Below, piece by piece: positions 33,701-42,972 of a stretch of 64,000 bases of DNA; within the stretch, counting starts at the first letter, position 1; every line of letters begins with the position of its first letter. The DNA is from JAZKIX01 sp040384645. GTDB taxonomy: Bacteria; Pseudomonadota; Gammaproteobacteria; Burkholderiales; Burkholderiaceae_D. The stretch covers positions 4,569 through 68,568 of the forward strand of contig JAZKIX010000085.1 of assembly GCA_040384645.1 (NCBI GenBank), written 5' to 3'. Made by a program: the position numbers and the translations under genes. The notes under the pieces are model-generated. The model was not told the origin of the DNA. It ran no database searches and worked only from the letters and a program-made list of their open reading frames with translations.

Positions 33701-35857
33701 TTATTCCGGCCAGCTCTTTCTGCGGCTCGCTTCGGGTTGAAAAGTGGCCTCGGCCGGCTCACTTTCATCGGCGATTGCAGCGTTGCCGCTATCGGGCAAT
33801 AAAAAATACGCCGGCTTGCGACGCAATTCACGCCACAACGACAATCGCACCAGTTGCCGCAAGCGGGCTGGAATCTCACGCGCGCGCAGCGCCAGAGCCA
33901 GTGCGCAACTGAAGGCTACGCCAAGATTGAGCATGCCGATGGCGCCAACACCGGCACACGCTAGCCAAAACTCTATCGACAACAGACTATGCCAACCGAG
34001 GCTCATGCCGGCCGCCGTCAACGATCCGGCAGCCAGCGTGACATGGCGCACATCAAGCGGCAAGCCAAAGAAGTTTGCCAGCACCGGCGTCATTCCCAGT
34101 AAAACTGCCAACGACAGATTGCCCACAAAACCGGCAATATGGCGCTCCAGCCAAGCCGCCCAACGCGCTGCGCGGACTGCGCCGACCACATGATTTAAGC
34201 GTCGATGGTGGGTCAGCGCTTCACGCAATCGACGCAGGGCAAACCAATTGTCTGCAACGCCTGCCATCACGCCCGACAGCCATAGCAATACGCCTGTACC
34301 GGCTGCTAGCAAAGGCGTCAAACCCAGAATGGATAAGGCTTGCAGCTCCGCATGCGCTTTCGGCAGGCTCATGACGGAAGTGCCAGAGACGAAAAAAACC
34401 CCGATGGAAACCAACGCCATGACTGGCATCACCGTCACCAGATTGCCCCATAGCGCGCCAAACTGGGCGCGCAGCAAGCCTGCGATTTCTTGCACCAGGG
34501 CACGCATGCCTTCTACCGTTTCGAGTGCGCCCATCTTGGCGGCCAAAGCTGGCGCAATCACTGCCGGCTGTTTGCCAGCTAAGGTACCGCCAACGGCAGA
34601 GATCGCGATGAAACTGCCAGCATAATTCATCGAGGCCAGCAAGCCTTCGAAAAATCGCGCCATGCCGGCGCCGGACAAGGCAAATTTGGCCAGCACCGTA
34701 AATGCAGCAATAACCCCGCCGCGATAGGCCGCGTTAACATGGGCGCCGTATTGCTGGCGGTCACGCGCAATATATAGTTCGCCATGATCGGCATTGCGCT
34801 CCACCATCTTGCGCGCGATCAGGGAAAAAGAGCGTTTGATCAGGCTGCGCACCGAGGATCGATGATGATGTGCCGCCACCAAGTCGGCCAACAGCGCCTG
34901 CACTTTGCCGTCGCGTGGACGCGTGGCGTCTTCGTTTATCCGGGCATCGCGCACATCGAGCAAACGTGCCATCCGCGTCAGTTGGGCACGCATTCTTTCA
35001 ATGTTGTAGACCAGCCCGAGCGACACGCCATACTCATCCAGATGGGCATAAATACGGTCAGTCTGGGCCTGGCATACCGCGATGAGCATGCGGATGCTGC
35101 GCAACACGCTTTCATCGCGCGTCGCACCAGGCGCCGTGCGCAAATAATTTTCCAATTCGCGCCGCAGCGCCATAAACGGCGTCGCTTGCAAAGGCAGCTT
35201 ACGGTCCAGCCGTTCGCGGAAAGCAGGGCTCACGCCCACCGCCACCACCACCGTAATGAGATACAACAAGGCTTCATCAATCTGCTTCTGGAAAGCGTGA
35301 TCGATGCCGTCGTCTGCGCACAGGCGCCACAGGCGACTCAAGGTTTGCCGATCCAGTTCCAGCAACCAATCGGCATCAGCCGGCGCTGGGAACATCGCCA
35401 CAAACAATGCCGACAAGTCAAACTGGCTTTGCGAGCGCGGCAAAATATGGGCAAAAATGCGCTCAGATAATTCGCCGAGAAAAGCAGTTTCACGCGGCAA
35501 GCCGGTGACGGAAAATAAATCCGGCCCGACCGCCTCGCGCAAGGTTTTTTGCAGCGTGGTGCGAACCATGCGCGACACATCGCGATGTTGATCCAGCCAA
35601 TTGAGTAGAAAACGCACCCGCTGGTGCTTGACGCGGCGCCAAGCGCGCTCGTTTAGCAGTGATACCGCCGGTTCGCGCCGCACCCATTCGGCCAGATCGA
35701 CGATCCAATTGGCACGTTCTTGCCACGGTGCAAACGGATCGGCGCGCCGCATCATGGCGTCGACCTGGGAAGCGAATTGTGAAGCTGGTTCTTGCGTCTG
35801 CGAGCCACGGCGAAAACGACGCCACATGACCCATAATTTCATCAAGGTTATTTTCAT
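33701..35857 (-). CDS. Gcr-type 'site-specific recombinase' family membrane protein
   Basis: 718 residues, member of the large betaproteobacterial family PF10136, historically named site-specific recombinase. The N-terminal about 390 residues are soluble and helical. The C-terminal part has six or more hydrophobic segments (for example AAFTVLAKFALSGAGMARF, VTVMPVMALVSIGVFFVSG and LSLAVLLGMTPVLANFFG). I see no tyrosine- or serine-recombinase catalytic set, so the recombinase name should not be taken as function. No link to the repeats in this window can be claimed. Confidence 0.85.
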   Translation of the reverse strand: MKITLMKLWVMWRRFRRGSQTQEPASQFASQVDAMMRRADPFAPWQERANWIVDLAEWVRREPAVSLLNERAWRRVKHQRVRFLLNWLDQHRDVSRMVRTTLQKTLREAVGPDLFSVTGLPRETAFLGELSERIFAHILPRSQSQFDLSALFVAMFPAPADADWLLELDRQTLSRLWRLCADDGIDHAFQKQIDEALLYLITVVVAVGVSPAFRERLDRKLPLQATPFMALRRELENYLRTAPGATRDESVLRSIRMLIAVCQAQTDRIYAHLDEYGVSLGLVYNIERMRAQLTRMARLLDVRDARINEDATRPRDGKVQALLADLVAAHHHRSSVRSLIKRSFSLIARKMVERNADHGELYIARDRQQYGAHVNAAYRGGVIAAFTVLAKFALSGAGMARFFEGLLASMNYAGSFIAISAVGGTLAGKQPAVIAPALAAKMGALETVEGMRALVQEIAGLLRAQFGALWGNLVTVMPVMALVSIGVFFVSGTSVMSLPKAHAELQALSILGLTPLLAAGTGVLLWLSGVMAGVADNWFALRRLREALTHHRRLNHVVGAVRAARWAAWLERHIAGFVGNLSLAVLLGMTPVLANFFGLPLDVRHVTLAAGSLTAAGMSLGWHSLLSIEFWLACAGVGAIGMLNLGVAFSCALALALRAREIPARLRQLVRLSLWRELRRKPAYFLLPDSGNAAIADESEPAEATFQPEASRRKSWPE

Positions 35858-36008
35858 AATTTTCTAAAAAACTGCCGAATCCAACAATATCTGATCCTAA
35901 AAATTCAGCAGGTATGTCACTTTGCCGGAGCGAAAACCGCGCCAATGCGCAGTTTTTCGAGCGCTGATGAGCGCTCTTGTTCTCGCTTATACTGGCTTTT
36001 TTAGCACA

Positions 36009-36890
36009 ATGACCATTCCAATCATGCAAGATTCTCTCCGACCCGGGCAGCGCTTCGAAGGTTCCCAAAGTTATATTGCCACTGCCGACCTGAAGCTCGC
36101 CGTCAATGCCGCCCTCACCTTGCAACGGCCCTTGCTAATCAAGGGCGAACCCGGCACCGGCAAGACCATGCTGGCAGAAGAAGTCGCCGCCGCGCTGAAT
36201 ATGCCCTTGATGCAATGGCATATCAAATCAACCACGAAAGCCCAGCAGGGATTGTACGAGTATGACGCGGTGTCGCGTTTGCGCGATTCGCAACTGGGTG
36301 ACGAACGGGTGCTCGATATTAGCAATTACATCGTCAAAGGCGTGCTGTGGCAAGCGTTCACCGCTGACGAACCGGTGGTCTTGCTGATCGATGAAATCGA
36401 CAAAGCCGATATCGAATTCCCCAACGACCTGCTGCGCGAACTGGACCGGATGGAGTTTTACGTCTACGAAACGCGCGAAATGATCGTCGCCAGACACAGG
36501 CCCTTGGTGATCATCACCTCCAATAATGAAAAGGAATTACCGGACGCCTTCTTGCGCCGCTGCTTTTTTCATTACATCAAGTTCCCGGACAAAGACACCA
36601 TGCAACAGATCGTGGATGTGCATTTCCCCAAGATCAAAAACACCCTGGTGGCCCAAGCGCTGGACACGTTTTATACCGTGCGCGAGGTCGCCGGCCTGAA
36701 GAAAAAGCCATCGACGTCGGAATTTCTAGACTGGCTCAAGCTCTTGCTGGCAGAAGATATTCCCGTCGAAGCCTTGCGCAGCCAGGATGCAAAACTGCTG
36801 GTGCCGCCACTGCACGGCGCGCTACTAAAGAATGAGCAAGACGTGCATTTGTTCGAACGGCTGATCGCGATGGCGCGTAACAATCGGTAG
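36009..36890 (+). CDS. MoxR-family AAA+ ATPase
   Basis: About 293 residues. Walker A GEPGTGKTMLAEEVA (about residue 48), Walker B VVLLIDEIDKAD (about 125), sensor VIITSNNEKELPDAFLRRC (about 170). MoxR proteins act as chaperones that insert cofactors or remodel complexes together with a VWA-domain partner; that partner lies two genes downstream. ATG 36009 or 36024 both fit; a longer frame from 35922 adds a hydrophobic stretch unlike the family. A GNAT gene and repeat copy 8 separate it from the VWA gene. Confidence 0.93.
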   Translation: MTIPIMQDSLRPGQRFEGSQSYIATADLKLAVNAALTLQRPLLIKGEPGTGKTMLAEEVAAALNMPLMQWHIKSTTKAQQGLYEYDAVSRLRDSQLGDERVLDISNYIVKGVLWQAFTADEPVVLLIDEIDKADIEFPNDLLRELDRMEFYVYETREMIVARHRPLVIITSNNEKELPDAFLRRCFFHYIKFPDKDTMQQIVDVHFPKIKNTLVAQALDTFYTVREVAGLKKKPSTSEFLDWLKLLLAEDIPVEALRSQDAKLLVPPLHGALLKNEQDVHLFERLIAMARNNR

Positions 36891-37079
36891 AACACACTTT
36901 TATCGGTAGATGACTAGTTTAATAATTCAGCCCGTGCCCATTTTGCCCCCTCTGCCCGCTCGCGGGAGAGGGCTGGGGAAAGGGTTTGAGGTACCCAAGG
37001 CAGTTGGCAATGATCGCGGTTGGTGCGCACGTCGCACCCTGCCAAACAATTCAAAGTCTTTAAATAAGTCAACAATATA
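36891..37079. other. Intergenic region with two small repeat-like palindromes
   Basis: CCCTCTGCCCGCTCGCGGGAGAGGG at 36949-36973 is a near-palindrome of a type common between genes in this group. GGTGCGCACGTCGCACCCT at 37022-37040 resembles the right end of the element at 56043-56147. Confidence 0.5.
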
Positions 37080-37152
37080 GGGGGTATATGGCATTTTAAT
37101 GCCTCTCCCGCACGTTTTCATTGCATCAAAAATAATACATACCGGAGTATAT
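37080..37152 (-). repeat. Dispersed 75-bp repeat, copy 8
   Basis: Inverted, near-consensus copy. GGCATTTTAATGCC forms a perfect 6-bp hairpin at the left, then CTCCCGCACGTTTTCATTGC, then the ATAC...GTAT hairpin. It ends three bases before the ATG of the GNAT gene and so occupies its ribosome-binding region. Confidence 0.9.
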
Positions 37153-37155
37153 TAC

Positions 37156-37743
37156 ATGCCTTTTATCACCCCCGTAACCCTTAGCGGACAACACGCCAGC
37201 CTTGAGCCCCTGTTGCAAGACCATCTTGAAGGAATTAAGGCAGCCGCTGCCGACGGCCAATTGTGGAACCTGTTTTACACCAGCGTGCCTTCAGCCGACA
37301 TGACCCAAGCCTGGCTCGACACCGCGCACCGCATGCGCGATGAGCAAGGCGCTTTAGTCTTTGCGGTGCGCGACCAGCGCACAAATAACATCGTCGGCAG
37401 CACCCGCTTCTGGAATGTCGATCCTGTCAACCGACGGCTCGAAATCGGCTACACCTGGTATGCCGAGAGCGCGCACCGGACCGGCATCAATACCGAGTGC
37501 AAATTAATGCTGCTGACCCACGCTTTTGAAGTCCTCAATTGCATCGCGGTCGAACTTTGCACCGACTGGTTTAATCATCGCTCGCAAGCCGCCATCGAAC
37601 GGCTGGGCGCCAAACGCGACGGCGTGCGGCGCAATCACACCATACTCAAGGGCCGTATCCGCGACACCGTGGTGTACAGCATCTTGCAAAGTGAATGGCA
37701 TGGCGTAAAAATGAACTTACAGGCGAAATTGCAAAGGCGCTGA
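37156..37743 (+). CDS. GNAT-family N-acetyltransferase (RimJ/RimL-like)
   Basis: 195 residues. The order VGSTRFWNVDPVNRRLEIGYTWY, then HRTGINTECKLMLLTHAFE (acetyl-CoA pyrophosphate region), then NHRSQAAIERLGAKRDGV is typical of the RimJ/RimL subgroup of GNAT enzymes. The substrate is unknown; small molecules and protein N-termini are both possible. The upstream region is entirely repeat copy 8, which supplies no clear Shine-Dalgarno sequence. Its stop is one base from the VWA gene start, suggesting coupling, so it sits inside the MoxR-VWA module. Confidence 0.88.
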   Translation: MPFITPVTLSGQHASLEPLLQDHLEGIKAAAADGQLWNLFYTSVPSADMTQAWLDTAHRMRDEQGALVFAVRDQRTNNIVGSTRFWNVDPVNRRLEIGYTWYAESAHRTGINTECKLMLLTHAFEVLNCIAVELCTDWFNHRSQAAIERLGAKRDGVRRNHTILKGRIRDTVVYSILQSEWHGVKMNLQAKLQRR

Positions 37744-37744
37744 G

Positions 37745-38926
37745 ATGCTGATCGATTTTTTCTTTACCTTGAAAGATGCCAAAATCCCGGTCTCGATCAA
37801 GGAATTTTTGACTTTGCTGGAAGCCATGCAACAAGGCTTGATCAGCCAGTCACTGGACGATTTTTACTTCCTGTCGCGCCTGACGCTGGTCAAGGATGAA
37901 GCGCATTACGACAAGTTCGACCGTGCTTTCGGCCTGTATTTCAAAGGAATCGAAGCTAAATTCGATGGCAATGCAGAAATCCCGCTCGACTGGTTACTCA
38001 AGCGGATAGAGCGTGAATTAAGCGCGGAGCAAAAAGCGCAGCTTGAAAAGTTCGGCTACGACAAGCTGAGGGAACGCCTGCAACAACTGCTGAAAGAACA
38101 AAAAGAACGCCACGAAGGCGGCAATAAATGGATCGGCACCGGCGGTACCTCACCTTTCGGCAATGGCGGCAGCAACCCTGAAGGCATCCGCATCGGCGGC
38201 GACCGCGCCACCGATCCCGGCAAACGCAGCGCCGTCAAAGTCTGGGATGCACGTGCCTACCGCGACTACGACACAGAGCGCGAGCTAGGCACGCGCAACA
38301 TTAAAGTCGCGCTGCGCCGCCTGCGCAAATTCGCCCGCGCCGGCGCCGAAGATGAACTGGCGCTGGACGCCACCATCCGCGCCACCGCCAACAACGCCGG
38401 TACGCTCGACATCAAGATGCAGGCCGAGCGCAAGAACAGGATCAAGGTCTTGATGCTATTCGACGTCGGCGGCAGCATGGACGACCATATCGCCCGCAGC
38501 GAAGAATTATTCTCTGCCGCCAAGACCGAGTTCAAGCAGATGGATTTCTTTTATTTCCACAACTGCGTCTACGACACCATGTGGAAAAACAACCGGCGCC
38601 GTCATGCAGAACGCTTCCCGACCTGGGATATTTTGCGCACCTATACGCCGGACACCAAGTTGATTTTCGTCGGCGATGCCACCATGAGCCCATATGAAAT
38701 CCTGCAACCGGGTGGCTCGGTGGAATACAACAATGAAGAAGCCGGCAGCACCTGGCTGCAACGTTTTACCAGCACCTTCCCCAAATTTATCTGGCTCAAT
38801 CCAGAGCCGGAATCCATCTGGCAATACCGTCAATCGATCGCCCTGATGCAGCAAATCATGGGCGGCAAGATGTTTCCTCTGACGGTGGAAGGGCTGGAAC
38901 GGGGGATGCGGGTGTTGAGTAAATGA
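37745..38926 (+). CDS. VWA-domain protein (CoxE-like), MoxR partner
   Basis: 393 residues. The N-terminal helical part (about 1-130) precedes a Gly-rich stretch (GTGGTSPFGNGGSNPEG). The C-terminal von Willebrand factor A domain has the metal site MLFDVGGSMDD (D-x-G-x-S, about residue 240) and later FVGDATMSPYE. Proteins of this type pair with MoxR ATPases as a remodelling complex; the MoxR gene is at 36009. Client proteins are not evident in the window. Confidence 0.9.
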   Translation: MLIDFFFTLKDAKIPVSIKEFLTLLEAMQQGLISQSLDDFYFLSRLTLVKDEAHYDKFDRAFGLYFKGIEAKFDGNAEIPLDWLLKRIERELSAEQKAQLEKFGYDKLRERLQQLLKEQKERHEGGNKWIGTGGTSPFGNGGSNPEGIRIGGDRATDPGKRSAVKVWDARAYRDYDTERELGTRNIKVALRRLRKFARAGAEDELALDATIRATANNAGTLDIKMQAERKNRIKVLMLFDVGGSMDDHIARSEELFSAAKTEFKQMDFFYFHNCVYDTMWKNNRRRHAERFPTWDILRTYTPDTKLIFVGDATMSPYEILQPGGSVEYNNEEAGSTWLQRFTSTFPKFIWLNPEPESIWQYRQSIALMQQIMGGKMFPLTVEGLERGMRVLSK

Positions 38927-39310
38927 GGCCCGTTCTTGGCTGGGATAGCGTGGGCGACGAATAAGTAAAAACCTCTAAGTAGTTTGGCTATTCAGCCAAG
39001 ATACCCAAAAAGATATCGCCCCACCCATAAATAATATTATATTTTTCAATTCCAAGCACCTAGAATACCCCTCAAGCTGCGTTGCACTGTAACCATGTTA
39101 TTTCGCCAGTGACCAACCGCATAAAGCTGAGCAACCCAGCGAAGCATCCCAACGCAATTTTCAAGCGGCTTTCTCCCCCACCTATCACATAGGAAAGTTT
39201 TAACAGTTACATTGCATTAATCCCAACGGTTAACCGCTTACTTCAGGCGGTGGCCGACCAGCTTCCAGCGTCACTAAAAGATGAGGCGGAGCTTCAATCT
39301 AGGAGGAAAT
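38927..39310. other. Intergenic region, no gene seen
   Basis: 384 bases before the secreted glycosidase gene. It ends with a very strong ribosome-binding site, AGGAGG at 39301-39306. Nothing else recognised. Confidence 0.5.
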
Positions 39311-41650
39311 ATGTTTTTTTCACGCAATAAAATAGGCAAATCACTCTGTGCCGTGCTTGGCGCAGCGTTGATGTTCGTGAATTCAAGCGCGTTTGCGCAA
39401 TCCTGGAATAACTACGGCGGCAACTGGACGCATTCAGGCGCTTTCAATAGCGTCGATTCAGGACTTGGCTCCAAATCCATCTTGGCCGGCTCCAACTTTC
39501 AAAGCTCGACCATGGAAGCGGATGTCTCGGTCGGCGCTGGCGGCGATGCCGGCTTTGTGTTCCGTGCCAGCAATCTGGGGATTGGCGCGGATGCATATTC
39601 TGGCTACTACGTTGGCTTGAGTACGCTCAACAACACCGTGGTACTGGGGCGCGCTAACAATAACTGGACTGAGATGATTGCGTATCCGTTCCAGATCAAT
39701 GCCAATACCAATTACCATTTGAAATTGGTGTCCTCCGGTAAAAGCATTGAAGTCTTCGTCAACAATATCCACGTTCTTAGTGCTGGCGATGATGTCTATA
39801 TGTCGGGGGCGGCCGGCTTGCGCGTGATGGGTACGTCGGCGCAATTCTCCAATGTCGCTATCACCAACAATGGCACCATTCCCGTGCCAACTTACAATTT
39901 CTCCAGCGTCAAGGGCGCAGTGTATGTGCCGACCAATACCGTCAATTACCTGGAATGGTGGCAAAACTACGACCCCACTATCGTCGACCGCGAACTGTCC
40001 TATGCCCAGACCTATGGCTTCAATACCATCGCCGTCTATCTGCACTATCTACATTGGGAAAACAATGCCGCCGACCTGCTCAACAAGTTTGAAAACTTCT
40101 TGCAAATCGCCAATGACCACGGCATGAAAGTGACACCGATTTTCTTTGACGATTGCTGGGACCCTAACCCGCATCTGGGCGACCAGGGCGCGCCGATTCC
40201 AGGGCGCCACAATAGCCGCTGGGTGCAATCGCCGGGACAAAACGTCAAAGACAACTACACCAATAATTACAAGCCAAAAGTGCGCAACTACGTGCAAGCC
40301 GTGGTCAACGCGCATAAATTCGACGGCCGTATCTTGTTGTGGGAACAGATGAACGAGCCAGGCTGCAACTCCGGCGGCGCGCAAAAAGCCATGAACGTGA
40401 TCCTGATGAACGATGCCCGCATCGCCATCAAAGATACCGGCACCACCATCCCGGTTGGATCACCCTCGGTACAGCAATGGGAGCCTTGGTATTTCTCTGA
40501 CTTTTTCTCGTTCCACCCATACGGCAGCGATTATGCCGGTCCCTACGGCCCGACCGTCTTAAATTCAGAAACCATGAATCGCGGTAGCCAAACCGTACCG
40601 GGCATCGTCGCCAACTATGGCGACAGGAATACCGGTTACATCCTTTGGGAGTTCGGCATCGGTCGCAGCAATACCCGCTTCCCTTGGGGCAGCCCGGACG
40701 GTGCACCAGAACCAGCGACACCATTCCACGGCGTGGTCTATCCAGACGGCCATCCTTGGTCAGTGGCCGATGTGGTGGCATTAAATGGCCCGACCGCCAA
40801 TATGGCCGTATTTAACGTCGAATATTTCAACGGCAATTTTGCGACATCGAAGAAAGTCTCGATCACGCCGATGATTGATTTCGACCTCAATACCGAACGC
40901 GGCACCGCCTCGCCCGATGCCTCTGCCGGCGTCAGCGAGATCAATTACTCGATCCGTTGGAACGGCACGATTCGTCCAAGCGCCAACAACACCTATACCT
41001 TCTACGCCGACAGCGACAACGTGGCGCGGGTCTGGGTCAACAATGTGCTGGTGGTCAATAAGACCAACGCCGGCCGCGGCACGGTGCAAGGCAATATCGG
41101 CCTGAACGCCAATCAAAACTACCCAGTCAAGGTCGAATATGTCCACGCAACCGGCCCATCGAATATGCACGTCACCTGGTCCAGCCCGAACATGGGGCGC
41201 CAACCTTTGACCGTGATCCCTGCGGCATTCTTGTCGGGCAATAACCGCTTCTCGGCATCGAATGTCGCTAACAGCTTTATCCGTCACGCCAACAGCCGTG
41301 CCCGGGTCGATGCCAACGTTAATCCATTGGCCGATTCACAATGGCGCGTAGTGCCTGGTCTGGCAGATCCGCTGGCGGTCTCGTTCGAGTCGATCAACTT
41401 CCCTGGCCAGTTCCTGCGTCACCGCAATGGTGAAATATGGAAAGATGCCAGCGATGGATCGACCCTGTTCGCAGGCGATGCTACATGGAAGGTGCGTGCA
41501 GGTCTGAACAATCCCAATCAAGTGTCGTTCGAGTCGTTTAACTTTGCAGGCAACTTCATACGCCATCGCGATTTCTTGCTGTATAGCGAAGCGATCACGC
41601 CAGCATCGTCTGCAATCGACAAGGGCGATGCGACGTTTAATATCAATTAA
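39311..41650 (+). CDS. Secreted modular glycoside hydrolase with PA14 and AbfB domains
   Basis: 779 residues. Signal peptide (LCAVLGAALMFVNSSAFA), then a concanavalin-like domain related to DUF1080/CBM66 (about 25-180). A TIM-barrel hydrolase of clan GH-A type follows (about 190-490), with the acid/base in ILLWEQMNEPGC and a plausible nucleophile in GYILWEFGIGRS. Next are a PA14 domain (about 495-640, TYTFYADSDNVARVWVNN) and a C-terminal AbfB/CBM42 arabinose-binding domain (about 650-779), with two repeats FESINFPGQFLRHR and FESFNFAGNFIRHR. It probably attacks arabinose-bearing plant polysaccharide; exact family and substrate are not certain. AGGAGG precedes the ATG by four bases. Confidence 0.85.
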   Translation: MFFSRNKIGKSLCAVLGAALMFVNSSAFAQSWNNYGGNWTHSGAFNSVDSGLGSKSILAGSNFQSSTMEADVSVGAGGDAGFVFRASNLGIGADAYSGYYVGLSTLNNTVVLGRANNNWTEMIAYPFQINANTNYHLKLVSSGKSIEVFVNNIHVLSAGDDVYMSGAAGLRVMGTSAQFSNVAITNNGTIPVPTYNFSSVKGAVYVPTNTVNYLEWWQNYDPTIVDRELSYAQTYGFNTIAVYLHYLHWENNAADLLNKFENFLQIANDHGMKVTPIFFDDCWDPNPHLGDQGAPIPGRHNSRWVQSPGQNVKDNYTNNYKPKVRNYVQAVVNAHKFDGRILLWEQMNEPGCNSGGAQKAMNVILMNDARIAIKDTGTTIPVGSPSVQQWEPWYFSDFFSFHPYGSDYAGPYGPTVLNSETMNRGSQTVPGIVANYGDRNTGYILWEFGIGRSNTRFPWGSPDGAPEPATPFHGVVYPDGHPWSVADVVALNGPTANMAVFNVEYFNGNFATSKKVSITPMIDFDLNTERGTASPDASAGVSEINYSIRWNGTIRPSANNTYTFYADSDNVARVWVNNVLVVNKTNAGRGTVQGNIGLNANQNYPVKVEYVHATGPSNMHVTWSSPNMGRQPLTVIPAAFLSGNNRFSASNVANSFIRHANSRARVDANVNPLADSQWRVVPGLADPLAVSFESINFPGQFLRHRNGEIWKDASDGSTLFAGDATWKVRAGLNNPNQVSFESFNFAGNFIRHRDFLLYSEAITPASSAIDKGDATFNIN

Positions 41651-41705
41651 ATTTGGTGACTAGCATCACTCTGGATCGGGCCAAGGCTGATTCGGATGCA
41701 GTAAG

Positions 41706-41741
41706 AAAAGCCCTCTCGTGTCAAGCGAGCGGGCTTTTTAC
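41706..41741 (+). terminator. Rho-independent terminator after the glycosidase gene
   Basis: AAAAGCCC...CTCG and CGAG...GGGCTTTTT stem with a T-rich tail, 56 bases after the stop. Confidence 0.85.
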
Positions 41742-41946
41742 TTTTTGCTTTCCCTCCCCGCTGTCCGCATGCCATCGATTGCCTTGCGCGATACATGCAT
41801 TTCTGCATAACTCCCATGCAGCTTCGTGTCTTGAAGCGCGCCGCCGCGCTCGGCACAATGAGCACTCGTCATCGGTATCGGAATTTGAAACCTAAACCCG
41901 ATAGCAGCCCGCACCGCACAACCATCCCATTTACAGGAACCACTTT

Positions 41947-42663
41947 ATGCAAACCAATCCCGACGCAACATTCGATTCCCGCCCGGCGCGCGGTCTGGCA
42001 CTGTTGCTATTAATCGAAGCCCTGTTCAATTTCGCCCCGATTGCCGTACTCGGCCCGGCAATCGGCTGGCCGGCATCGCTCACCAATCCTGCCGCACAAC
42101 AGCTCGCTGCCATCGCTGCACATCCCGATGCGGTGGCGTTCGGCTATGGTCTATACCTGCTGTTCTCGATTGCGCTCGCGCCACTGATGATCGCCTTCGC
42201 CGCCAGAACCTTCGGCAGCTTGCAAGGGCCGGTCGCCATGACGGTCGCGGTATTCGCCGGCTTATCGACCTTGGCCCGCAGCCTGGGAATCTTGCGCTGG
42301 CTCACCGTCATGCCGATCCTGGCGCAGCAAAGCCTGTCGGCCGATGCAGCCACCCACGCACAATTGGAAATGCTGTTCACCGCCATCCACAGCTACGCCG
42401 GCGGCATCGGCGAAATCCTGGGCGTCGGCCTGTTCATGGCGATTGCGATGGGGACATTAAGTATCGGCGGCGCACTCAGCCGGCGCATGCCCGGCTGGCT
42501 GGTCGGCCTCGGCCTGCTCGCCGCCGCAACCGAACTGGCGCTCGCCCTGCCCGCCATCGGCATCCCACTGCACATCTCGCCAGCGCCAGCTTCCGTGAGC
42601 TTGTCGCTGTGGCTAGTCGGTGCTGCGGTGTTTTGCTTTAAAGCTCGGAATAAGGCGGCTTGA
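41947..42663 (+). CDS. Polytopic membrane protein, DUF4386-like
   Basis: 238 residues with about six or seven hydrophobic segments. The layout and the central AARTFGSLQGPVAMTVAVFAG and MLFTAIHSYAGGIGEILGVGLFMA stretches resemble DUF4386-type proteins of unknown function. No catalytic motif. ATG 41947 follows a purine-poor leader. It is followed 27 bases on by repeat copy 9, which marks the left edge of the small-gene island. Confidence 0.7.
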   Translation: MQTNPDATFDSRPARGLALLLLIEALFNFAPIAVLGPAIGWPASLTNPAAQQLAAIAAHPDAVAFGYGLYLLFSIALAPLMIAFAARTFGSLQGPVAMTVAVFAGLSTLARSLGILRWLTVMPILAQQSLSADAATHAQLEMLFTAIHSYAGGIGEILGVGLFMAIAMGTLSIGGALSRRMPGWLVGLGLLAAATELALALPAIGIPLHISPAPASVSLSLWLVGAAVFCFKARNKAA

Positions 42664-42690
42664 CGTTGCGGAAGGTGCCGAAATGGTTTA

Positions 42691-42765
42691 AATATACTGG
42701 ATGCAGTATTATTTTTGGCATAATGAAAACGTGCGGGGGAGGCATTAAAATGGCTGATACTCCCC
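42691..42765 (+). repeat. Dispersed 75-bp repeat, copy 9
   Basis: Near-consensus: ATACTG-GATG-CAGTAT perfect hairpin, GGCATAATGAAAACGTGCGG core, GGCATTAAAATGGC hairpin and ATACTCCCC end. Confidence 0.9.
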
Positions 42766-42805
42766 TAATGTTGCAATATATTGCTATGTGATACTGAAGG
42801 TGAAG

Positions 42806-42879
42806 GGCGTAATAGCGAAGCGTATTACGCCACATGGAATAGTCTACATATCGCGCAATGGATCAAGTCCATTGTGCGC
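42806..42879. repeat. Paired REP-like palindromes
   Basis: GGCGTAATA...TATTACGCC (42806-42831) and GCGCAATGGA...TCCATTGTGCGC (42853-42879) are adjacent stem-loops in the 207-base space before the lipoprotein gene. This type recurs between genes in many proteobacteria. Confidence 0.6.
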
Positions 42880-42972
42880 TACTGATTGTGATTTACGGCT
42901 TTGCCCAAAAGGCAACACGATCCGAGAAGTGGCATTATTTCCTTGCTTGCCGGCGCCAGCATCCAGTGAATC

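Noticed and set aside
33701..35857. The Gcr 'recombinase' as the integrase of the 42.7-48.4 kb island
   Set aside because: The protein is a polytopic membrane protein with no tyrosine- or serine-recombinase catalytic residues visible; only its historical name suggests recombination.
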